64,000 bases of DNA from Hyphococcus aureus (GTDB lineage: Bacteria > Pseudomonadota > Alphaproteobacteria > Caulobacterales > Parvularculaceae), in assembly GCF_042643165.1 (NCBI RefSeq), contig NZ_JBHRSH010000002.1, positions 620,001-684,000 of the forward strand. The letters run 5' to 3'. Below the pieces are notes generated by a model. It saw only the letters and a program-made list of their open reading frames with translations, was not told the DNA's origin and ran no database searches. The translations under genes were made by a program, and so were the position numbers. Shown here piece after piece: positions 57,886 to 64,000 of the stretch; position 1 is the first letter of the stretch, and each line of letters begins with the position of its first letter.

Positions 57886-59088
57886 ATGCGGCAGGATTTT
57901 TACGACCGGATCACCAAAACAATCGCCGATATTCGCGATCAGGGGCTGGAGAAAATCGAGCGCCAGATCACCTCTCCCCAGGGGCCGGTGATTGAGGTCA
58001 ATCATCAGGGCGTAAAGAAAAAAGTCCTGAATTTTTGCGCCAATAATTACCTCGGCCTCGCTGACCATCCCGAGATCGTCAAAGCCGCCCAGGAAACCAT
58101 GAACGACTACGGCTTCGGCATGGCGTCTGTGCGCTTCATCTGCGGCACGACCGATCTTCACCGGCGCGTGGAAAAAGAAATCGCTGACTATCTTGGCTAT
58201 GAAGATTCTATTCTTTTCGCCGCCTGCTTCGACGCCAATGGCGGTGTGTTCGAACCGCTTCTTGAAGCGGAAGACGCCATCATTTCAGACGCGCTGAACC
58301 ACGCTTCCATCATTGACGGCGTAAGGTTGTGCAAAGCCAAACGCTATCGCTTCGCCAATTCGGACATGAAGGATTTGCGCGCCCAGCTGGAACAGGCTGA
58401 TCTCGACGGTGCGCGCACCAAACTGATCGTCACCGATGGCGTTTTCTCCATGGACGGCTATATCGCAAAGCTGAAAGAGATCGCCGCCCTCGCCGAGGAA
58501 TTCGGCGCGCTTGTCATGGTGGATGATTGCCACGCGACAGGCTTTATGGGCCCTCACGGCGAAGGAACGCCCGCCCATTGCGGCGTCGCCAAACACATCG
58601 ACATTCTGACCGGCACGCTTGGCAAGGCGCTTGGCGGCGGCATGGGCGGCTATATCTGCGCGTCGAAAGACGTGGTGCATCTCTTGCGCAACCGCGCGCG
58701 GCCCTATCTTTTTTCCAATGCGCTGACGCCGGCACTCCTCGGCGCGACCCTGAAAACTCTTGATCTGGTCCGCCATGGCGGTCACTTGCGCGAACAGCTT
58801 TTCCGCAATGCAACGCGCTTCCGCGAACTGATGACCAAAGCCGGTTTCGATCTGCTTCCCGGCGAACATCCGATCATCCCGATCATGATTTACGATGCCA
58901 AGAAAGCCGGAGCGATGGCCGCCGAGCTGATGGACGAAGGCGTTTATGTCACGGCCTTCTCTTTCCCGGTGGTGCCAAAGGAAAAAGCCCGCATTCGAAC
59001 GCAAATGTGCGCAGCTCACACCGATGAACAGGTGGATGAGGCCGTCGCGGCGTTTATCAAAGTCGGAAAATCAATCGGCGTTATCTAG
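57886..59088 (+). CDS. kbl: Glycine C-acetyltransferase (2-amino-3-ketobutyrate CoA ligase)
   Basis: A 400-residue PLP-dependent alpha-oxoamine synthase. Visible are FCANNYLGLADHP near residue 50, FGMASVRFICGTTDLH, DDCHATGFMG near 210, and the PLP lysine in TGTLGKALGG near 245. It splits 2-amino-3-oxobutanoate with CoA to glycine and acetyl-CoA, the second step of threonine degradation. tdh lies 1.9 kb downstream on the same strand, separated by a CPBP gene, a UrcA gene and a small gene, so it is not a classic kbl-tdh operon. Confidence 0.95.
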   Translation: MRQDFYDRITKTIADIRDQGLEKIERQITSPQGPVIEVNHQGVKKKVLNFCANNYLGLADHPEIVKAAQETMNDYGFGMASVRFICGTTDLHRRVEKEIADYLGYEDSILFAACFDANGGVFEPLLEAEDAIISDALNHASIIDGVRLCKAKRYRFANSDMKDLRAQLEQADLDGARTKLIVTDGVFSMDGYIAKLKEIAALAEEFGALVMVDDCHATGFMGPHGEGTPAHCGVAKHIDILTGTLGKALGGGMGGYICASKDVVHLLRNRARPYLFSNALTPALLGATLKTLDLVRHGGHLREQLFRNATRFRELMTKAGFDLLPGEHPIIPIMIYDAKKAGAMAAELMDEGVYVTAFSFPVVPKEKARIRTQMCAAHTDEQVDEAVAAFIKVGKSIGVI

Positions 59089-59100
59089 TCAAACAGAGTC

Positions 59101-59790
59101 TTATTCCCATTCAAAATAGAGCGCCGAAAAGTTTATGGTGTCGATAATGCCGTGAGTGATTACAAGCGGCCAGAGATTGCGTTTGAACAGCAGGAAAGCC
59201 GTCCCAAACGCAATGCCGATTCCCGCCGTGGTGATGAGACCGCGCAAACCCTGATAATAATAGTGGCCAAGGCCGAAAAACAACGCCGCCAGGACGACAG
59301 CCAAAGCTCCGGAGAGCGGCGCGCCGCGGAGCACGGCGTCAAACCGCGTGATCAGAAATCCGCGGAAAAACATCTCTTCGCCAAAAGCAGCCGACGTCCA
59401 AACGATCCCGAGCCAAGTGAGATACATAGGCAAATTGCCTGCGACATCACCCCAACGCTCTTCAACTCCCGGCGGCTCCTCGCCCATAAATTCGAGTCCG
59501 ACCGCCTGTCCGCCAAAAACAGTGAGGGCGATAGAAGCCGCGAACAAGACGAACGCGACTAGGGTTTGCGGCGCGAGCAACAGTTTCGATCTGAGCCCTG
59601 GTAATCTGATTAGCCCCAGCGACGACCACCCTTCCCCGCGCCGACGCAGATACGCCAGCAGAATCGCAAGGGTCAAAATGAGAGAAACGGGGCCTGCATA
59701 CCGCCAGAACAACGGATCAAATGCGAATCTCAGCCCCAACGCCAAAGCGCCAAAAATTAACAGCTCAAAGGCGGCGCGGCGCCTGTTCAT
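59101..59790 (-). CDS. CPBP-family intramembrane metalloprotease
   Basis: A protein of about 229 residues with at least six hydrophobic segments. The Abi/CPBP motifs are GEEMFFRGFLITR (EExxxR) near residue 140 and FGLGHYYYQG (FxxxH) near 170. The family comprises membrane proteases related to prenyl-protein-processing Rce1, some linked to bacteriocin self-immunity. The start is uncertain: ATG at 59790 has GGAAGAG upstream, ATG at 59802 is also possible. It is convergent with kbl and reads away from the UrcA gene. No bacteriocin gene is nearby. Confidence 0.85.
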   Translation of the reverse strand: MNRRRAAFELLIFGALALGLRFAFDPLFWRYAGPVSLILTLAILLAYLRRRGEGWSSLGLIRLPGLRSKLLLAPQTLVAFVLFAASIALTVFGGQAVGLEFMGEEPPGVEERWGDVAGNLPMYLTWLGIVWTSAAFGEEMFFRGFLITRFDAVLRGAPLSGALAVVLAALFFGLGHYYYQGLRGLITTAGIGIAFGTAFLLFKRNLWPLVITHGIIDTINFSALYFEWE

Positions 59791-59884
59791 AATCTCTTCC
59801 ATCACAAACAGTTGCCCCCGTCGCCCCGTTTAATCAAGACGCCTGCGTTGGAACGCATAAAAAGCAGGGTGAAACGCATTGGGT

Positions 59885-59925
59885 CAAAAAAAGAGCGCTC
59901 CAGGGGAATATCCTTCGGAGCGCTC
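59885..59925 (-). terminator. Rho-independent terminator of the UrcA gene
   Basis: On the minus strand, a perfect 9-bp stem, GAGCGCTCC (59917-59925) with GGAGCGCTC (59893-59901), a 15-nt loop and a run of seven T. Confidence 0.9.
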
Positions 59926-59949
59926 ACCTTCCTTCGTAACAAGACGCAC

Positions 59950-60243
59950 TTAAGCGCCTGTACGCTCGTTGTGAATTTTATCGAGCCGCGGATCGTTCAC
60001 CTTGTGAACAAGCTCATCCACAACATCTGACACGCAACGATCACGCACTTTGTGATATTTGATGACGCTGTCATGGTTCAGCCGGTCATCGCATGTGCGC
60101 TCGGCCGCTGTCTGAATGCGTTGATAAACATCAAGTGCGCCAGTTTCCGTCGAAAGTTCGGCGGGGGCATACGCCATATCGGCGAAGCCCGGCGTGCTGA
60201 AGGCGACGCTTAACGCTGCGGCCACTACAAGCTTTTTTATCAT
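59950..60243 (-). CDS. UrcA family protein
   Basis: A 97-residue protein with a signal peptide (KKLVVAAALSVAFSTPGFA) and a UrcA domain: YQRIQTAAERTCDDR, YHKVRDRCVSDVVDELV. Two Cys in the mature part may form a disulfide. UrcA proteins are exported, alphaproteobacterial and of unknown function. The ATG at 60243 is chosen for AAGGAAACC upstream. Terminated by a strong hairpin just downstream. Confidence 0.85.
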   Translation of the reverse strand: MIKKLVVAAALSVAFSTPGFADMAYAPAELSTETGALDVYQRIQTAAERTCDDRLNHDSVIKYHKVRDRCVSDVVDELVHKVNDPRLDKIHNERTGA

Positions 60244-60669
60244 GATTTTGGTTTCCTTGTTTTTGGACGCCCACCCTAGATTGCGCATCTTTTTTTTACG
60301 TGCGCATGTTACGATGCATGTCGCGTAAAACGGGGTTTCGCAACACAATTTTTCTAATCACGTTTTTGTCAAAAGCGTTTCAGAAAAACTCTTGTGAAGA
60401 AGATATTTTTGCGCCGCAAAATACCGCACATTTTCCGCGACATTCATCCACAATGTGGCGGCTTTCGCTCTAAAAAGATTTTGCCTTGGAGAAAAATTTC
60501 ATTGTGTTGCGCTGCATATAAAAACGCACAAAAAGCTCTATCTGGAAAGGCCCCTTAAAAATTTTTTATAAAAGGAGCGCGGCAAACCGCCGAAACCGCC
60601 ATCGGTGAAGGAACAATAAGGCCCGCACACGCGTTAGGTCTATGCGTAACTCTTGAAGGAGCCCCTCTG
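60244..60669. promoter_or_regulatory. AT-rich divergent region between UrcA and the small gene
   Basis: A 426-bp region, markedly AT-richer than its surroundings (poly-A/T runs at 60285-60300, 60400-60425 and 60460-60570). No gene seen. Probably holds strong promoters for both directions. GAAGGAG (60655-60661) is the ribosome-binding site of the downstream small gene. Confidence 0.4.
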
Positions 60670-60831
60670 ATGATAGCCGCCCAGAAAACTCAAAATCAGA
60701 AACCGACGAAAGACGAACAGGACGAGCTCGACGAGGCGCTGGAGGAATCCTTCCCGGCAAGCGATCCCCCGGCCCCGGCGAGCCCGCCCACCAAAAGCGA
60801 AGAACTGGAACAGGACAAGAAAAAGCCCTGA
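60670..60831 (+). CDS. Small acidic ESFPASDPPA-motif protein
   Basis: A 53-residue protein, below the usual gene-calling size, with a strong GAAGGAG site 8 nt before its ATG and its own terminator. The sequence contains LDEALEESFPASDPPAPA, the conserved motif of a widespread alphaproteobacterial small-protein family of unknown function, flanked by Lys/Glu/Gln-rich disordered tails. It stands before tdh. Conservation of the motif makes it a real gene; the function is unknown. Confidence 0.8.
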   Translation: MIAAQKTQNQKPTKDEQDELDEALEESFPASDPPAPASPPTKSEELEQDKKKP

Positions 60832-60865
60832 TTAGCCGCCGGACTTTCTCATATAGTGACCACAG

Positions 60866-60898
60866 GAAGCGCCGTCCGTAGTGACGGCGCTTCTTTTG
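60866..60898 (+). terminator. Rho-independent terminator of the small gene
   Basis: An 11-bp stem, GAAGCGCCGTC (60866-60876) with GACGGCGCTTC (60883-60893), a 6-nt loop, then TTTTGCTT. Confidence 0.88.
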
Positions 60899-60945
60899 CT
60901 TGTTAAAACCGCGCCCGAACTGATCCCCATATCCATAGGACGCCC

Positions 60946-61980
60946 ATGAAAGCCCTGATGAAAGCAAAGCCCGAAGAAGGCATCTGGATGGTCGACACAT
61001 CGCGGCCGGAAGTCGGCGCGAATGACGTCCTGATCAAGGTCAAACGCTCGGCGATCTGCGGCACCGATGTCCATATCTACAATTGGGACGACTGGGCGAA
61101 AAAGACGATCCCGGTTCCCATGACCGTGGGCCATGAATTCGCCGGAGAGATCGTCGAGATCGGGTCGGAAGTTCATCTTGAACATTTCAACATGAAGATT
61201 GGCGACCGCGTCTCAGCCGAAGGTCATGTGACCTGCGGCTATTGCCGCAACTGCCGCGCAGGCAAGCGCCATCTCTGCCGCAACACGGTGGGCGTCGGCG
61301 TCAACCGTCCTGGCTCCTTTGCGGAATATGTCGCGGTGCCGGCTTTCAATGTCTACAAATTGCCCGAAGCGGTCTCGGACGATATGGGCGCAATCTTCGA
61401 CCCTTACGGCAACGCGACCCACACCGCCCTCGCTTTCGATCTTGTTGGCGAAGATGTGTTGATCACCGGCGCCGGCCCCATCGGAGTGATGGCGGTGGCG
61501 ATCGCAAAATTCGCCGGCGCGCGCCATGTAGTCATCACCGACGTCAACGATTACCGCCTCGATCTGGGGCGCAAGATGGGCGCGACGCGCGCCGTGAACG
61601 TCACCAAAGAGAATTTGCGCGACGTCATGGAAGACCTCAAGATGACCGAAGGCTTCGACATCGGTCTTGAAATGTCCGGCGTGCCGTCGGCGTTCCAGTC
61701 CATGCTCGACACCATGAATCACGGCGGCAAGGTCGCCATGCTCGGCATCATGCCCAATGGCGCGGGCGCCGACTGGGAGAAAGTCATCTTCAAGGGCCTC
61801 GACATCAAGGGGATTTACGGTCGGCGGATGTTCGAGACCTGGTACAAGATGGGCGCCATGCTGCAGGCCGGGCTCGACCTGACGCCGATCATCACCCACC
61901 GGTTTCCCATTGAGGACTACCAGACCGGCTTTGACATCATGCGCTCCGGCCAATCGGGCAAAGTCATTCTGGAGTGGTGA
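60946..61980 (+). CDS. tdh: L-threonine 3-dehydrogenase
   Basis: A 344-residue zinc MDR closely matching E. coli-type Tdh: AICGTDVHIYNWDDWA near residue 38, VGHEFAGEIVEIG, structural-zinc loop CGYCRNCRAGKRHLC, and the Rossmann motif ITGAGPIGVMAVA near 170. It oxidises L-threonine to 2-amino-3-oxobutanoate, the substrate of the kbl product at 57.9 kb. The start is the ATG after CCATAGGACGCCC, following the small-gene terminator. Confidence 0.96.
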   Translation: MKALMKAKPEEGIWMVDTSRPEVGANDVLIKVKRSAICGTDVHIYNWDDWAKKTIPVPMTVGHEFAGEIVEIGSEVHLEHFNMKIGDRVSAEGHVTCGYCRNCRAGKRHLCRNTVGVGVNRPGSFAEYVAVPAFNVYKLPEAVSDDMGAIFDPYGNATHTALAFDLVGEDVLITGAGPIGVMAVAIAKFAGARHVVITDVNDYRLDLGRKMGATRAVNVTKENLRDVMEDLKMTEGFDIGLEMSGVPSAFQSMLDTMNHGGKVAMLGIMPNGAGADWEKVIFKGLDIKGIYGRRMFETWYKMGAMLQAGLDLTPIITHRFPIEDYQTGFDIMRSGQSGKVILEW

Positions 61981-62012
61981 CTTGAGCGCCGGATAAGCCC
62001 AAAACGCTGTAC

Positions 62013-63236
62013 ATGAACGCGATCCTGAAATTTTTCATCGGTTTACTGGCTGTCGCGGCGATTGGCGTGGCGGCCACGACGATGAAAACGGTCCCGGGCT
62101 CCTCCCGGTCGGCGTCTGTGGCGCTTCAGGAAAAAGCTGAACAAGTCCTCATCGCCAATGACCGCGTCCGCGCGTCTGTGATCATGGACGGGCAAAAGGC
62201 GATCATCAACGGCGCAGCGCCTGACGCGGCGGCGCGTCAGGCGCTGATTGATCGTGTCGCCGCATCCGCCGGGCCCGGCGGCCTCGTTGCGGGCGGCGTC
62301 ACCGCCGTCGATGCGACCCGGCTGCTCGTATCAGCGCCCGCTCCCCGCGCCGAGCCTTTCATTTTCATTGCAGAGCGCGAAGGCGGCGTCCTCTCCCTTT
62401 CGGGCCATGTCCCGGATCAGGAGACGCGCGATTCCATTTATCGCCTGGCGCCGGATTTGTTTCCGGAGACGGAGATTTCCGGCGTTCTCGAAATCGCCGA
62501 TGGGGCGCCTGTATCGGCGCAAAGCTGGTTGAATGCTGCGGCCTCGTCGCTGCGCGCGCTCTCCCATTTGCGAAAGGGTGTGGCTGAGGCCAATGACGAG
62601 GATTTTTCCATCAGCGGCGAGGCGGAAGACGAAACCCGCGCCGCGGCCGCGCGGACATTATTGACCGATCTGCCTGAAGGATTGAATGGGACGGCGGACA
62701 TTGTCATTCGCAAACCGCCCGCCAGCATTGAGGAGATCATCTCGCTGGCTGAAGAAGAGACATTATCTGATGAAGCCCCGACGCCGGACGCGCCGCCGCC
62801 GGCAACTGAAATCGCCCCGGTTCAGCCGGAAACAATTGAAGCCGAACAGACGGCGGCGCCCGAAAATGATTGTGCCAGGCGCCTGCAAAGCGCCATTGAC
62901 GCACGGCGGATCGGGTTTACGAGCGCGCGGGCCGACATTGACAATCCCTCACGCGATCAGTTGCGGACAGTTGCGGGAATATTCTCCGACTGTCCCGCCT
63001 CAGTGCGTCTGGCGATTACAGGTCACACCGATTCCAGCGGCAACGCCGCGCGCAACCGCCAGCTCTCGGGCTACCGCGCCGATGCGGTGCGCGCCTTCCT
63101 GGTTTCCGTGGGAGCTCCGGCGGACCGCATCACTGCGCGCGGCGCCGGCTCCTCTGAGCCGATAGCCAGCAACAGGACGCCGGAGGGGCGCGAACGCAAC
63201 CGTCGGATCGACATTGAGGTCATCACAGAAGAATAA
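62013..63236 (+). CDS. OmpA-family protein
   Basis: A 407-residue envelope protein. The N-terminal hydrophobic segment (FFIGLLAVAAIGVAATT) is a signal or anchor. Middle repeats (VRASVIMDGQKAIINGAAPD, GGVLSLSGHVPDQETRD) resemble BON-like units, then an acidic Pro/Glu-rich linker (about 240-285). The C-terminal OmpA peptidoglycan-binding domain carries ITGHTDSSGNAARNRQLSGY and NRTPEGRERNRRIDIE. It probably tethers the envelope to peptidoglycan. Spaced 32 nt from tdh, possibly co-transcribed. Confidence 0.88.
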   Translation: MNAILKFFIGLLAVAAIGVAATTMKTVPGSSRSASVALQEKAEQVLIANDRVRASVIMDGQKAIINGAAPDAAARQALIDRVAASAGPGGLVAGGVTAVDATRLLVSAPAPRAEPFIFIAEREGGVLSLSGHVPDQETRDSIYRLAPDLFPETEISGVLEIADGAPVSAQSWLNAAASSLRALSHLRKGVAEANDEDFSISGEAEDETRAAAARTLLTDLPEGLNGTADIVIRKPPASIEEIISLAEEETLSDEAPTPDAPPPATEIAPVQPETIEAEQTAAPENDCARRLQSAIDARRIGFTSARADIDNPSRDQLRTVAGIFSDCPASVRLAITGHTDSSGNAARNRQLSGYRADAVRAFLVSVGAPADRITARGAGSSEPIASNRTPEGRERNRRIDIEVITEE

Positions 63237-63275
63237 TCGTGCGCCCTCATTTGCGGCGACTTGTCGGGTGAAAAA

Positions 63276-63290
63276 TGTCGCCTGGCGACA
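63276..63290. promoter_or_regulatory. Short palindrome before the Rid gene
   Basis: TGTCGCC-T-GGCGACA, a perfect 7-bp inverted repeat around one base in the 105-bp gap between the OmpA-family and Rid-family genes. The centre is too tight for a hairpin, so an operator is more likely. Regulator unknown. Confidence 0.3.
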
Positions 63291-63341
63291 GTTGGCAAGG
63301 GCGCGAAAAGAACTCAAACTGAAAGTATAAAAGGAGCCTTC

Positions 63342-63803
63342 ATGTCCCGCATCGACACGCAACTCGCCGAACTAGGCATTATTCTGCCGGAACCTGTGGC
63401 GCCGGTGGCGAACTATGTGCCCTATGTGATTTCCGGCAAGCAGGTGTTCATTTCGGGGCAGGTTTCCATCGGCGCCAATGGCTTGATCACTGGCAAACTC
63501 GGTGCCGATTTATCCATCGAAGATGGCGTCGAAGCCGCTCATGCCTGCGGCGTCAACCTGATCGCGCAATTGCGCGCAGCCTGCGGCGGCGATCTCGACC
63601 GGGTGAAGCGCGTCGTCAAACTTGGCGGTTTCGTCAACTGCACACCAGATTTCGTCGATCAACCGAAAGTCGTAAACGGAACCTCGGACCTGATGGTTGC
63701 TGTGTTCGGGGATGCAGGCCGCCATGCGCGCGCCGCCGTCGGGGCGCCATCCCTGCCGCTCGGCGCCGCGGTTGAGGTCGACGGCGTCTTCGAGATCGCC
63801 TGA
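63342..63803 (+). CDS. RidA/YjgF-family protein
   Basis: A 153-residue Rid-family protein, longer than RidA (about 130) and like the larger alphaproteobacterial Rid subgroup. Motifs are YVPYVISGKQVFISGQV, LIAQLRAACGGDLDRVKRVVKLGGFVNC and GRHARAAVGAPSLPLGAAVEVDGV; the arginine in HARAAVG corresponds to the RidA active-site Arg that binds the 2-aminoacrylate-type imine. The start at 63342 follows AAGGAG. The stop overlaps the next ATG by one base. Confidence 0.88.
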   Translation: MSRIDTQLAELGIILPEPVAPVANYVPYVISGKQVFISGQVSIGANGLITGKLGADLSIEDGVEAAHACGVNLIAQLRAACGGDLDRVKRVVKLGGFVNCTPDFVDQPKVVNGTSDLMVAVFGDAGRHARAAVGAPSLPLGAAVEVDGVFEIA

Positions 63804-64000
63804 TGGCCGACGGGGTGGACAAGGATGGCGCGGACAAAATTGTCGGCCGCACCCTCTCCTCAATCAGCGAGATTGATGCGGCCACATGGAATAATCTCGC
63901 CAATCCATCCCCTGAAGCCTACAATCCGTTTGTCTCCCACGAATTTTTGAGCGCGCTCGAAGCTTCAAAATCGGTAGCCCCTGAGACCGGCTGGGCGCCG
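63803..64000 (+). CDS. GNAT/peptidoglycan-biosynthesis-like protein (COG3146), 3' end outside window
   Basis: The first 66 codons of a gene running off the window. After a charged leader, the segment SISEIDAATWNNL, NPFVSHEFLSALE and SVAPETGWAP is typical of the DUF482/COG3146 GNAT-like family, which resembles FemX-type acyltransferases and has no assigned substrate. The ATG overlaps the Rid stop by one base (TGATG), so the two are coupled. Truncated by the window. Confidence 0.8.
   Translation, partial: MADGVDKDGADKIVGRTLSSISEIDAATWNNLANPSPEAYNPFVSHEFLSALEASKSVAPETGWAP

Overview
The window reads as chromosomal DNA of an alphaproteobacterium with roughly 57-60% GC. The lineage is probably sphingomonad-like, or from Caulobacterales, Hyphomonadales or Parvularculales. 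Supporting signs are a TonB-dependent receptor of the type common in those orders, a UrcA-family protein, a small ESFPASDPPA-motif protein, and many genes whose closest recalled relatives are the lignin-catabolic enzymes of Sphingobium and Novosphingobium. I see no rRNA, tRNA, CRISPR array or insertion sequence. The first gene (SDR) and the last gene (GNAT) are cut by the window edges.

From position 1 to about 57.5 kb, nearly every gene fits the breakdown of lignin-derived aromatic dimers and monomers. (1) 0-10.3 kb: a LigD-type C-alpha dehydrogenase, an MFS carrier, an acyl-CoA synthetase, a benzoylformate-decarboxylase-like ThDP enzyme, an AraC regulator divergent from a PQQ quinohemoprotein alcohol dehydrogenase, and a MOSC protein paired with an SDR. 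(2) 10.5-24.9 kb: a CmcJ/NvfI-like protein with a lignostilbene-dioxygenase homologue, then two related modules in which a LigD-type SDR is divergent from an NTF2-like (SnoaL-fold) protein followed by LigW-type decarboxylase genes. Between them sit a methyltransferase and two overlapping beta-etherase-family GST genes that look like a heterodimer. (3) 24.9-33.1 kb: a second lignostilbene dioxygenase, two MarR regulators, a Nu-class GST, an AAHS aromatic-acid transporter, a feruloyl-CoA hydratase/lyase and an AraC regulator. (4) 33.5-41.5 kb: a TonB receptor followed by a tight operon with two dihydroxyacetophenone-dioxygenase-type cupins, a VOC protein, three dehydrogenases and a secreted metallo-beta-lactamase-fold hydrolase. 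(5) 51.2-41.7 kb on the minus strand: a nine-gene operon with a two-subunit phenylphosphate-synthase-like kinase, a complete biotin-dependent carboxylase and a HAD phosphatase, which is the enzyme set of the acetovanillone (Acv/Hpe) pathway. It continues into an amidohydrolase, an SDR and a LigF-like beta-etherase, and a LysR gene is divergent from it. (6) 52.4-57.5 kb: a quinone-oxidoreductase-like MDR, a frameshifted NTF2-like gene, an acyl-CoA synthetase and LigM, the tetrahydrofolate-dependent vanillate O-demethylase, preceded by a perfect inverted repeat.

From 57.9 kb to the end the content is housekeeping: kbl and tdh (threonine to glycine), a CPBP protease, a UrcA protein, an OmpA-family protein, a Rid-family protein and the start of a GNAT protein.

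Taken together, the inferred routes are: beta-O-4 dimers via C-alpha dehydrogenases and beta-etherases; beta-1 or beta-5 dimers via NTF2-like lyases to stilbenes and then lignostilbene dioxygenases; carboxylated intermediates via LigW; ferulate via CoA ligase and hydratase/lyase; acetovanillone via ATP-dependent phosphorylation and carboxylation; and aryl hydroxyketones via cupin dioxygenases. All converge on vanillin and vanillate and on LigM. No ring-cleavage dioxygenase (LigAB or PcaGH type) is present, so the last steps must be encoded elsewhere. Comparisons with named enzymes are from recalled family sequences, not from a database search.
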